Shown here piece by piece: positions 1 to 5,989 of a stretch of 10,367 nucleotides of DNA. Position numbers and translations under genes: made by a program. Position 1 is the first letter of the stretch, and every line of letters starts with the position of its first letter. Where the stretch lies: the NCBI GenBank assembly GCA_028864955.1, contig JAGWLE010000025.1:1-10367 (forward strand), in the 5' to 3' direction. The stretch is from Patescibacteria group bacterium (lineage in GTDB: Bacteria > Patescibacteriota > Minisyncoccia > Phycocordibacterales > PALSA-1337). A model generated the notes under the pieces. It saw only the letters and a program-made list of their open reading frames with translations. It was not told the origin of the DNA and made no database searches.

Positions 1-5
1 AAAAG

Positions 6-37
6 ATGGATCGTCACTAAATATGGATCGTCACTAA
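6..37. repeat. Two-copy 15-bp direct repeat, 17-bp period
   Basis: The unit ATGGATCGTCACTAA occurs at 6-20 and again at 23-37, separated by two bases. A short echo (CACTAA) follows at about 39-44. The window begins here, so the array may extend upstream. It lies 57-90 bases before the start of the secreted-protein gene and could be an upstream regulator site or the edge of a tandem array. Its function is not known. Confidence 0.7.
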
Positions 38-94
38 GCACTAAAGCAAGCACGATCAGCCAAACCTTATCAGACTAATGATTCCCCAATCACC

Positions 95-814
95 ATGAAC
101 ATAAAAACATTCTTGAAGGCTTTTCCCGCCGTGTGCCTGGCCGCCGTATTGCCAGGCCTGCTCTACGCGCAGGTTTCCTCGACGACGCCGAATACGGATA
201 CCAGCACGAGCACAGCCAGCAGCACGTTTGACCTCTCAGGTTCATCTTCGCCGGCGGACATGAGCGACACCGCGACCGCCACGGCCACAACCACTCCCAG
301 CCCGAGTCCGGTCCCAAACAGTAAGAACAATACCAGCGGCGCGGACTCGATCACCGTCCTCGGCGAGGGCGACACGGTCACGAACGGCGTCGATCTGGAA
401 ATACAAAATTTGCAGAATGAGATAAATTCATTGGATTCGACCGTGGCCACCATGCAATCGCAAATTGCCGCGCTTATGTCGGAACAGAGTGCCGCAGGCA
501 GCAGCACCGCGACCAGCACCGCGACCAGCAGCGGCGTCGGTTCGAGTGCGAGCGCGATCGCGGCTACAGTGTCACCGAGCAGTTGGAACATTCCAGCCGG
601 CGGCCATGTTGACTTTAACGGCCGGGAATTCGGCATGAATGAGTCGGTCGTTGTCATACAGGATGGCAATCAAGTTGCCACAGCTCGCGCCGATAGCGGA
701 GGCAACTTCAGCACTGGTTCGCTTACGATGCCGCTAAATCCGGGCAACTACACATATTCATTCATAGGCACGAATAGCGGCAAGACCGCTTTGGTCACGA
801 TCACCGTCATGTGA
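95..814 (+). CDS. Secreted Ser/Thr-rich protein with coiled coil and C-terminal Ig-like domain
   Basis: This 239-residue protein begins with a typical signal peptide (residues 1-25, a Lys near the N-terminus, a hydrophobic core, then LYA before Gln26), so it is probably exported and cleaved by signal peptidase I. Residues about 28-80 are a low-complexity Ser/Thr/Ala/Pro linker. Residues about 99-132 form a short predicted coiled coil with spaced Leu/Ile. A second Ser/Thr/Ala linker (133-157) leads to a beta-rich region (158-239) that resembles the Ig-like/IPT-type domains of bacterial surface proteins, with Gly and Asn turns. It has no LPXTG sorting signal, and Cys14 is not in a good lipobox, so it is probably released or held non-covalently. 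No clear Shine-Dalgarno sequence precedes the ATG. A terminator-like hairpin follows. The specific function is unknown. Confidence 0.75.
   Translation: MNIKTFLKAFPAVCLAAVLPGLLYAQVSSTTPNTDTSTSTASSTFDLSGSSSPADMSDTATATATTTPSPSPVPNSKNNTSGADSITVLGEGDTVTNGVDLEIQNLQNEINSLDSTVATMQSQIAALMSEQSAAGSSTATSTATSSGVGSSASAIAATVSPSSWNIPAGGHVDFNGREFGMNESVVVIQDGNQVATARADSGGNFSTGSLTMPLNPGNYTYSFIGTNSGKTALVTITVM
503..530 (+). repeat. 12-bp tandem repeat coding for Ser/Thr/Ala linker
   Basis: AGCACCGCGACC occurs at 503-514 and 515-526, followed by a partial third copy (AGCA). It encodes part of the Ser-Thr-Ala linker between the coiled coil and the Ig-like domain. In-frame repeats like this can change linker length by slippage. 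Confidence 0.6.
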
Positions 815-839
815 CGGCTACTGAAGGATAGGCCGCCAG

Positions 840-863
840 GCGCCATCTCCGCGGGGATGGCGC
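840..863 (+). terminator. Hairpin between the secreted-protein gene and corA
   Basis: GCGCCATC (840-847) pairs perfectly with GATGGCGC (856-863), and the inner bases extend the stem. The hairpin lies 26 bases after the upstream stop codon and just before the corA promoter, so it probably ends the upstream transcript. The following bases (TGTGTGTTGG) are U-rich but not a pure U-tract, so intrinsic termination may be weak. Confidence 0.5.
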
Positions 864-869
864 TGTGTG

Positions 870-898
870 TTGGCCGAGGCGATCTTATGCGCTATAAT
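870..898 (+). promoter_or_regulatory. Sigma70-type promoter of corA-cysS, leaderless geometry
   Basis: TTGGCC (870-875) is separated by exactly 17 bp from a perfect TATAAT (893-898). Six bases then precede the ATG at 905. Transcription starting about seven bases after the -10 would begin at or next to the A of that ATG, giving a leaderless mRNA. No Shine-Dalgarno sequence precedes the ATG. This supports 905 as the real start rather than in-frame ATGs at 857 or 887, which lie in the hairpin or the promoter. Confidence 0.7.
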
Positions 899-904
899 TT
901 TTTC

Positions 905-1828
905 ATGACCAAGACCCACACGTATCGCGGCGTCGTCTGGCTCGATCTCGAGTCTCCGACTGACGATGAGATCGGCGGCGTTATCAAGCGCTACGGCCTT
1001 CATCCGCTCGTCGGTGAGGAACTCAAACGCGCTTCGACAGTTGCCAAGATCGACTTCTACAAAGATTATATTCTGGTGGTGCTGACCTTACCGGTTCGCA
1101 CGCGCGTCGGCACGACATACAGCATAGTCGATCGTGAGATCGATTTTGTCATCGGCCGTAACTTCTTGATTACCGCCCGGACGGAAACAATCGAACAGCT
1201 TGAATATTTCGGCAAGATCTTTGAGGCCAACGCCATCCTCAACAAGGAGGAGAAGATCGATCATGCCGGCTATCTCTTTTACTACATTGTCAAGCGCATA
1301 TACGCGGGCATGGTGGAGGATCTCGAAAATATCAGAGATGCTCTGGCTGAGGCCGAGACGCGCATTTTCGGCGGCGACGAGCGCGATATGGTCGAGGCGC
1401 TGTCGGGATTGTCGCGCGAGCTGATCGATATCAAGCAAATCGCCCGCATGCATCATGATGTCTGGGAAGACATGGTCAATCGAAACGACCACGAATTCAT
1501 GGGCGGTGAGTTTGCCGCCTATGTCAGAGATATTCGCGATCAGTTCAATGTCATCCACGAGATCATCGTCAATGCCCGTGAATTGCTGGCCGACTTGCGC
1601 GAAACCAATGACTCCCTCTTGACGACCAAACAGAACGAGGTCATGAAAGTCTTGACGTTGGTGGCTTTCATTTTTTATCCGCTGATGTTTATCGCCGCCA
1701 TTTTCACGATTCCGGCCGGCGGCATCCCTCTTATCGGCCGGCCGTACGGCTGGACAGCGATCATGATCGGCATGGCCGTGATCGTCGCCTTTATGTGGTG
1801 GTTCTTCAAAAAGCGACGATGGATATAA
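905..1828 (+). CDS. corA: CorA-family membrane transport protein lacking the GMN motif
   Basis: This 307-residue protein has the layout of CorA divalent-cation channels (Mg2+, Co2+ or Ni2+). It has a mixed alpha/beta cytoplasmic N-terminal domain (about 1-150), long helices (about 150-250) ending in a region typical of the family (KQNEVMKVLTLVAFIF), and two C-terminal membrane helices (about 250-270 and 283-301) with a basic tail (KKRR). Family members normally carry YGMN at the end of the first helix, forming the selectivity filter. Here the aligned residues read FTIP (267-270), so the signature is missing and ion selectivity cannot be assumed. The start at 905 is chosen because a consensus promoter occupies the bases just upstream. 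The 3' end overlaps cysS by 10 nt, implying one transcript. The family assignment is secure; the Mg2+ transport role is inferred and uncertain. Confidence 0.85.
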   Translation: MTKTHTYRGVVWLDLESPTDDEIGGVIKRYGLHPLVGEELKRASTVAKIDFYKDYILVVLTLPVRTRVGTTYSIVDREIDFVIGRNFLITARTETIEQLEYFGKIFEANAILNKEEKIDHAGYLFYYIVKRIYAGMVEDLENIRDALAEAETRIFGGDERDMVEALSGLSRELIDIKQIARMHHDVWEDMVNRNDHEFMGGEFAAYVRDIRDQFNVIHEIIVNARELLADLRETNDSLLTTKQNEVMKVLTLVAFIFYPLMFIAAIFTIPAGGIPLIGRPYGWTAIMIGMAVIVAFMWWFFKKRRWI

Positions 1829-3204
1829 AGCTCCACAATACGCTTACCGGTACGACGGAGGTTTTTCAGCCGTTGCAATCTGGCGCGGTTTCGATGTATC
1901 ACTGCGGACCGACCGTCTACGACCGCGCCCATGTCGGAAACCTGCGTTCATATGTTTTTGCCGACACACTGCGGCGGGTCTGCGAATACAACGGCTACAA
2001 GGTACATCAGGTCATCAATATCACCGATGTCGGCCACCTCTCGAGCGATGCCGACGACGGCGAAGACAAGATGACGAAGGCCCTGAATCGTCTGGGCAAG
2101 CCCCTGTCGCTGGCCGCCATGAGAGAGGTCGGTACGACATATTTCGAGGCCTTCAAAAATGACCTGGGAGCCTTGAACATCGAGCCTCCCCAGGAATTTC
2201 CGCGCGCGACGGATACCATTGACGATGATGTGAACATCATCAAGATACTGGTCGATAAGGGCTACGCCTATCGCACGACTGACGGACTCTATTTTGATAT
2301 CGCCAAATTTCCGGCGTACGGAAAATTGGGGGGCATCAAGCTGTCCGAACAGCGTGATGGCGCGCGCGTACAGATAAATGCCGAAAAGCGCCAGCCGGCG
2401 GATTTCGCCTTATGGAAATTACATCCGACTCTCGGCTGGGACAGTCCCTGGGGCAAAGGCTTTCCCGGATGGCATATTGAATGTTCAGCGATGTCTCGGA
2501 AATATCTCGGCCAACCTTTTGACATTCACACAGGCGGCATCGATCATATTCCAACCCATCACAACAACGAAATCGCGCAATCAGAAGCCGCCTTCGGTAT
2601 GCCGCTGGCCCGATATTGGCTGCATAATGCCTTTATAACTATGCCGAACGGCAAAATGGCGAAATCCCTGGGCAATTCCCTGACCCTGTCAGCGCTGGCG
2701 GACATGTCCATTTCGCCGCTGGCTTTTCGTTACTGGCTGCTCACGGCCCACTATCGTTCGCCTGTCCAGATGAGCCTGGAAGCGATCCGGGCGGCACAGC
2801 AGGCGCTCATCCGCCTGCTGGCCGTCGCGAGTGAGCGCTCGGCGGCGGGTGGCCAGATACATTCTGCCTACCGGCAGAAATTTCTATCGGCCGTCAACGA
2901 CGACTTAAACCTGCCCCAGGCCGTTGCCATTCTCTGGGAGCTGATCAAGGATCGCCAAGTCTCTGACGCCGACACATACGCCACGATGCTTGATTTTGAT
3001 CGGGTACTTGGTCTGGATCTGGCGCACATGCCGCGCATAGCAGCCGAAGATATCCCCCTGGAAATCAAAGCTTTGGCAGACGCGCGTCAAGAGGCACGCC
3101 TGTCAAAGGACTGGACTAAAGCCGACGCTCTCCGTCTGGAAATCGAATCTCGCGGTTTCAACGTCAAGGACACTGCTGAAGGCTACGATGTCCGCCCCAG
3201 GTAG
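1819..3204 (+). CDS. cysS: Cysteinyl-tRNA synthetase
   Basis: This 461-residue class I aminoacyl-tRNA synthetase attaches cysteine to tRNA-Cys in the cytoplasm. The HIGH-type motif is HVGN (38-41), inside the family hallmark CGPTVYDRAHVGN, and the KMSKS-type loop is KMAKS (279-283). The four zinc ligands that select cysteine are all present: Cys29, Cys222, His247 and Glu251, with the usual His-x3-Glu spacing. The C-terminal helical region includes the family's ADALR-type segment near the end, so the protein looks full length and active. The ATG at 1819 gives the usual N-terminus and overlaps the corA stop by 10 nt. A longer in-frame reading from 1795 would add eight residues and extend the overlap. 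No strong Shine-Dalgarno sequence is visible, so translation may be coupled to corA. Confidence 0.97.
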   Translation: MDIKLHNTLTGTTEVFQPLQSGAVSMYHCGPTVYDRAHVGNLRSYVFADTLRRVCEYNGYKVHQVINITDVGHLSSDADDGEDKMTKALNRLGKPLSLAAMREVGTTYFEAFKNDLGALNIEPPQEFPRATDTIDDDVNIIKILVDKGYAYRTTDGLYFDIAKFPAYGKLGGIKLSEQRDGARVQINAEKRQPADFALWKLHPTLGWDSPWGKGFPGWHIECSAMSRKYLGQPFDIHTGGIDHIPTHHNNEIAQSEAAFGMPLARYWLHNAFITMPNGKMAKSLGNSLTLSALADMSISPLAFRYWLLTAHYRSPVQMSLEAIRAAQQALIRLLAVASERSAAGGQIHSAYRQKFLSAVNDDLNLPQAVAILWELIKDRQVSDADTYATMLDFDRVLGLDLAHMPRIAAEDIPLEIKALADARQEARLSKDWTKADALRLEIESRGFNVKDTAEGYDVRPR

Positions 3205-3215
3205 ATCGAGTGTCT

Positions 3216-3395
3216 CTATACAAAACCGTGAAGTTGGTCATCGATATCGGCCAGGCGCGTATGCAGACGCGACTCGGATGCGTCGATGCGTTCCTCGAGC
3301 CTCTCGAAACTGCGGGCAATGGAGACCGCGACGTCATCATTGTTTCTGTAAACTATCCGCTCTATGACTTCTATATCTTTTTGATCGAGTGCCAT
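3216..3395 (-). CDS. Small coiled-coil protein (59 aa), function unknown
   Basis: This minus-strand frame encodes a short acidic helical protein. Its second half (about residues 25-55) has regularly spaced Leu/Ile with charged residues (SFERLEERID, then SRLHTRLADIDDQL), as in a coiled coil. Similar tiny helical proteins are common in CPR genomes, but no function can be named. The ATG at 3395 is preferred over a TTG at 3461, which would add 22 residues of unlike composition. It lies downstream of dinB on the same strand after a 134-nt gap holding a possible terminator, so it is probably a separate unit. It converges on cysS with 11 nt between the stops. The opposite strand is also open here, but its product has no recognisable features. 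Confidence 0.55.
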   Translation of the reverse strand: MALDQKDIEVIERIVYRNNDDVAVSIARSFERLEERIDASESRLHTRLADIDDQLHGFV

Positions 3396-3497
3396 GATAT
3401 GTATTCGTATCGTTACGTCCGGATCCGACAATCCGAACTGGTAACGTCCGAAGCATATCAATGTGGGTTAAAATCCGTATAAAATAAAGTTAAAATC

Positions 3498-3522
3498 GGC
3501 CTGAATTTCCGGAAATACGGCC
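3498..3522 (-). terminator. Possible terminator after the lexA-dinB operon
   Basis: A perfect 12-bp palindrome, ATTTCCGGAAAT (3505-3516), is flanked by two self-complementary GGCC blocks (3498-3501 and 3519-3522). On the minus strand this can fold into an interrupted stem, followed by T-rich sequence (GATTTTAACTTTATTTT). It starts eight bases after the dinB stop. The fold is imperfect, so this is a candidate only. Confidence 0.45.
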
Positions 3523-3529
3523 CAAATAC

Positions 3530-4837
3530 TCAAGATACAGACCCAATAATAGGGATGCCGAGGCGCTGACGGCCGTTTTCGCCTTTGAGAAGGTGCGTGC
3601 GCCGTCTTGACGCTTCCGCCCTATCTCCGTAATGCGCCGGCGCGGTCATGGCTGCCAATGACGAGCCGAGAAACACCGTGTGTTTGCCAAACTTGTGGTC
3701 GATGAGATCGACGGCCCCGAGGATCATCTTCAGCGTGTCAGCCTTCCCCGATGCATCGAAAAGGTTCATCGTCCCAGCGTCGGAATGCCTGAGATCCATG
3801 AGTACGACGCCAGTGGCTCTATATTGGCGTCCTCTCCGAAAGACGGCCTCGAAATTACGGCGCATATGACTGACGATCTCCTGGGGCGCCGACACAGCCT
3901 GTGCCAACTTGACATCGAGGCCGTAGTAGTTGAACTCTTGCGTCTTTAGAAAAAATGCAAAGGACTTGGCAAAGAGGCCGTGCCGACGCAACTTGATGCA
4001 GGCATTCTCGGCATTCTTCGAAAGTTGAGAAAAAATGAATTCCCTATCCCGGGATGGCGGCGTAAATGTCTTGGTTTTGGATATGGAAGCGTATTGACGT
4101 TTACGGCCCAAGATCAGCGGATAGACATAGGAGCCGTTCAGCTCGGCGTGAATCTCTTGGAATGGTTTGGAAACATGGGTTCTGACCCAGATCTGATCCT
4201 TGCAGGCAAATTCGTAGGCCGTGGTAATGCCGAGCGTGTGCAGATAGGCAGAAGTGTTCGGACCTATACCCCAAACCTTCTCAATGGGCGTGCATTCGAG
4301 GTAGGCGTGCAGCTCCTTGCCGCGAATGACAGTCAATCCGGAGGGTTTATGCCATTTCGAGGCGATCTTGGCGCAGACCTTGTTCAGGGACAAGCCGACG
4401 GAAAAGGTTATGCCGAGCTCATTATCGAGATCGCGTTTGATGCGAGCAGCCATATCTTCGTATGACATGGCGTTCGGCCGGCGCATGCCCGTAAGATCGG
4501 CGAAACACTCGTCGATCGAGTACTCCTCAATGGCCTCAGTATAGCGGCGGACGATCCCATACATGCGCTCTGAATACAGGCTGTACGTCTCATAATCGGA
4601 TGGCAAAACAATGACATCAGGAATGAGCGCGCGGATGCGGGAAATTCTCATGGCGCGGGTGGCGCCGAGAGCCTTGGCCTCGTAGCTCAGAGCCGAAGCA
4701 ATGCCACGTTCCTTGCCAGTCACCACCGGTTTGCCTCGAAGAGACGGATCCCTGGCGACCTCACAGGCGACAAAAAAACTATCTCCGTCGACATGGAGTA
4801 TGGCACGCGGAAACGATCTGTGTGAAATAAGTTTCAA
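3530..4837 (-). CDS. dinB: Y-family translesion DNA polymerase (DinB/UmuC type)
   Basis: This 435-residue protein is a lesion-bypass polymerase that copies damaged DNA without proofreading. The catalytic carboxylates are visible: Asp17 in HVDGDSFFVACE, and Asp109/Glu110 in SIDECFADLTG. Phe22 sits at the steric-gate position that excludes ribonucleotides. A helix-hairpin-helix thumb segment lies at about 181-204 (TPIEKVWGIGPNTSAYL), followed by the little-finger domain. TMNLF (356-360) resembles a beta-clamp binding motif. The last 55 residues are basic and not typical of DinB. The start is a TTG whose last two bases overlap the lexA stop (TTGA), with GAGGAA a few bases upstream as a Shine-Dalgarno, so translation is probably coupled to LexA. 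Operon position implies SOS induction. Whether it is closer to Pol IV or UmuC cannot be settled by eye. Confidence 0.93.
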   Translation of the reverse strand: MKLISHRSFPRAILHVDGDSFFVACEVARDPSLRGKPVVTGKERGIASALSYEAKALGATRAMRISRIRALIPDVIVLPSDYETYSLYSERMYGIVRRYTEAIEEYSIDECFADLTGMRRPNAMSYEDMAARIKRDLDNELGITFSVGLSLNKVCAKIASKWHKPSGLTVIRGKELHAYLECTPIEKVWGIGPNTSAYLHTLGITTAYEFACKDQIWVRTHVSKPFQEIHAELNGSYVYPLILGRKRQYASISKTKTFTPPSRDREFIFSQLSKNAENACIKLRRHGLFAKSFAFFLKTQEFNYYGLDVKLAQAVSAPQEIVSHMRRNFEAVFRRGRQYRATGVVLMDLRHSDAGTMNLFDASGKADTLKMILGAVDLIDHKFGKHTVFLGSSLAAMTAPAHYGDRAEASRRRTHLLKGENGRQRLGIPIIGSVS

Positions 4838-5397
4838 TATTTCCTCACAACACCTTTCACTATAGCCGCGACTTTGAGTTCTTGTTCTGGATGTATGGGA
4901 CCATACCGGGGATTGGCCGCCTCTAGCCAGGCCCGACCATTGGTCACACGGTAGTATTTCATGGTCCAGCCGCCATCGACCTCGGCAATAACAATGTTGC
5001 CAGGCTTGGGCTCGCGGCCGCGTTCGACGATAACCAGATCGCCTTCCTGAATACCAGCATCGATCATCGAGTCGCCCTTGACCTCGAGAAGGTAGGTGGC
5101 CTCTTTATTGTCGATCAAGTAGTCGTCCAAGCTCATGGTATCGACGAGCTCTTCCTCGGCGGCCGTGGGAAAGCCGGCCTCGACAAGTCCGAGCATCGGC
5201 ACTTCGCTGAAAAGCGCGTTGGGCACGAGACGGCCCCTGGAATCCTTGTCAAATACGCCTTCGCCAATGAGTTTGTTAACAAGTTTGTATACGGCATTCT
5301 TTGACTTGAAACCGAGCATGGCCATGATCTCGGCATAACTCGGCATACGCCTGGATTGCCTGTAGAACTCAAGGATTTTATTTTTATATGTTTCCAT
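4834..5397 (-). CDS. lexA: LexA-type SOS repressor with autocleavage domain
   Basis: This 187-residue transcriptional repressor controls DNA-damage genes. Residues about 1-60 form a winged helix-turn-helix of LexA type (PSYAEIMAMLGFKSKNAVYKLVNKL). Residues about 65-187 are an S24 peptidase domain. All autocleavage elements are present: the Ala74-Gly75 scissile bond in VEAGFP, nucleophile Ser110 in KGDSM, and general base Lys147 in WTMKYY. It should therefore cleave itself when stimulated by RecA filaments, which relieves repression. The ATG at 5397 gives the normal LexA N-terminus; an upstream in-frame ATG at 5457 would add 20 unlikely residues and run into the preceding gene. GGAAAG, nine bases before this ATG, is a weak Shine-Dalgarno. 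It is the second gene of a three-gene operon led by a palindromic operator, so autoregulation is likely. Confidence 0.95.
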   Translation of the reverse strand: METYKNKILEFYRQSRRMPSYAEIMAMLGFKSKNAVYKLVNKLIGEGVFDKDSRGRLVPNALFSEVPMLGLVEAGFPTAAEEELVDTMSLDDYLIDNKEATYLLEVKGDSMIDAGIQEGDLVIVERGREPKPGNIVIAEVDGGWTMKYYRVTNGRAWLEAANPRYGPIHPEQELKVAAIVKGVVRKY

Positions 5398-5443
5398 GGA
5401 AGCGTTCTTTCCGCAATGGACAGAGCGAGGAAGTGGTGTGTGA

Positions 5444-5647
5444 CTAGATATGGGCACCCTGTCTCATTGTGAAAAGAACGCTGCCCAGAAACCCTGATGA
5501 ATTCAACCTGGCCAATTGGGTCATGAGGAAGCGGTGTCGACGAGCTTCCCGCCTGTAGGAAACTCCCCTGATAATGCGGAGATCGATCTCCTGGTTGAGA
5601 CGTTCGATCTCGGCGCGGATGATCTTCTTTGTCTGGTGCTTACTCAT
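5444..5647 (-). CDS. Unknown small basic protein (67 aa), first gene of the SOS operon
   Basis: I do not recognise a named family. The protein is strongly basic and predicted mainly helical, with a charged first half (KHQTKKIIRAEIERLNQEID) and an Arg/His-rich centre (SYRREARRHRF, about 30-40). It has no signal peptide or membrane helix, so it is probably cytoplasmic and could bind nucleic acid or a protein partner. The ATG at 5647 is chosen because it lies six bases after a near-consensus -10, the predicted leaderless start; an upstream in-frame start at 5683 would sit in the -35 element. The lexA start follows 46 nt after the stop, with no terminator between them. It is therefore predicted to be induced with lexA and dinB, pointing to a DNA-damage role by context only. 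Confidence 0.75.
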   Translation of the reverse strand: MSKHQTKKIIRAEIERLNQEIDLRIIRGVSYRREARRHRFLMTQLARLNSSGFLGSVLFTMRQGAHI

Positions 5648-5653
5648 GCCATA

Positions 5654-5683
5654 AGTATAGGTGAACGTTCGTACACCTGTCAA
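5654..5683 (-). promoter_or_regulatory. Promoter of the orf67-lexA-dinB operon
   Basis: On the minus strand, a perfect -35 TTGACA (5683-5678) and a 5/6 -10 TATACT (5659-5654) are separated by 18 bp. Six bases (TATGGC) then precede the ATG at 5647, so the transcript is predicted to start at or beside the ATG. This is the strongest promoter in the window by consensus. The whole spacer is a candidate repressor site. Confidence 0.82.
5660..5677 (-). promoter_or_regulatory. Candidate LexA operator (SOS box)
   Basis: The minus-strand sequence GGTGTACGAACGTTCACC is an 18-bp imperfect palindrome with seven of nine symmetric pairs matching; only the fifth and the central pairs fail. It fills exactly the gap between the -35 and -10 of the operon encoding LexA, so a bound repressor would block RNA polymerase. 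It contains GAAC and GTTC half-sites, as in Gram-positive SOS boxes, but the spacing differs from the CGAAC-N4-GTTCG form. LexA binding is inferred from position. Confidence 0.7.
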
Positions 5684-5691
5684 CGCAGACC

Positions 5692-5700
5692 TGTGGATAA
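5692..5700 (-). promoter_or_regulatory. Single DnaA-box match upstream of the SOS promoter
   Basis: The minus strand reads TTATCCACA, a perfect match to the consensus DnaA box, eight bases upstream of the -35 element. It is a lone site with no cluster or AT-rich unwinding region, so it does not indicate an origin. It could let DnaA modulate the operon, or be chance. Confidence 0.35.
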
Positions 5701-5726
5701 GTTAAGGCTTGGCCTGTCTCCGGCTC

Positions 5727-5876
5727 TTACAAGGGATTGCGGCCTTGGATAACCCTGATCAAAAACAGGATGACAGCCAATACGAGAAGAATATGAACAA
5801 ACCAGCCGACGGTGTAGACGCCGACAACACCTAAAAACCACAGGATCAGAAGAAGTATGGCAATGGTGACTAGCAT
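5727..5876 (-). CDS. lmo0937-type (DUF5670-like) membrane mini-protein
   Basis: This 49-residue protein is almost all hydrophobic, with two membrane helices separated by a short conserved turn (LGVVGVYTVGWFVHILLV) and a basic end, RVIQGRNPL. That pattern and length match the lmo0937 family of small membrane proteins, often found with stress-type genes; no biochemical role is established that I know of. The ATG at 5876 gives the family's usual length. An ATG at 5918 would add 14 residues and place a shared 16-bp element inside the gene. It sits between the sortase gene and the SOS promoter, on the same strand, with 113 nt to the sortase stop, so it may have its own promoter. Confidence 0.8.
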   Translation of the reverse strand: MLVTIAILLLILWFLGVVGVYTVGWFVHILLVLAVILFLIRVIQGRNPL

Positions 5877-5891
5877 AATGATTACGTTAGA

Positions 5892-5907
5892 TATGTGTAA
5901 TAATTCG
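5892..5907 (-). promoter_or_regulatory. Shared 16-bp AT-rich element, copy 1
   Basis: The minus strand reads CGAATTATTACACATA, 16-31 bases before the lmo0937-type ATG. The identical 16 bases occur in the opposite orientation relative to the gene at 7788-7803, before the DUF2795 gene. A match this long between two intergenic sites suggests a common regulatory element, although AT-rich composition raises the chance of coincidence. Confidence 0.4.
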
Positions 5908-5927
5908 GCACCAATCATGACGCTCTG

Positions 5928-5974
5928 ATCAGCCGCTGATTACGGGCATATCCAGCCATCTCCCGGCCGGCTGG
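5928..5974 (-). other. Two inverted repeats after the sortase gene
   Basis: Two symmetric sequences lie between the sortase stop and the lmo0937-type gene. CCAGCC (5952-5957) pairs with GGCTGG (5969-5974) around an 11-base GC-rich loop, and ATCAGC (5928-5933) pairs with GCTGAT (5935-5940) around a single base. Neither is followed by a U-tract on the minus strand. The first may help end the LPXTG-sortase transcript; the second looks more like a protein-binding palindrome. Confidence 0.35.
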
Positions 5975-5989
5975 CGCGGCCCACCAATA

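Noticed and set aside
163..669. Long open frame on the minus strand opposite the secreted-protein gene (168 aa)
   Set aside because: It is the reverse of Ser/Thr/Ala-rich codons, giving Val/Ala/Leu-rich nonsense, whereas the plus strand has a proper signal peptide and domains.
857..904. Upstream in-frame starts for corA at 857 and 887
   Set aside because: They fall in the terminator-like hairpin and in the promoter, respectively; the -10 to ATG geometry and the family N-terminus favour 905.
3210..3482. 90-aa plus-strand frame after cysS starting with GTG
   Set aside because: It is antisense to the small coiled-coil protein, whose composition looks more protein-like; no Shine-Dalgarno or domain supports it.
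3980..4465. 161-aa plus-strand frame inside the DNA polymerase gene
   Set aside because: It lies antisense to conserved polymerase sequence with intact catalytic motifs, and has no domain of its own.
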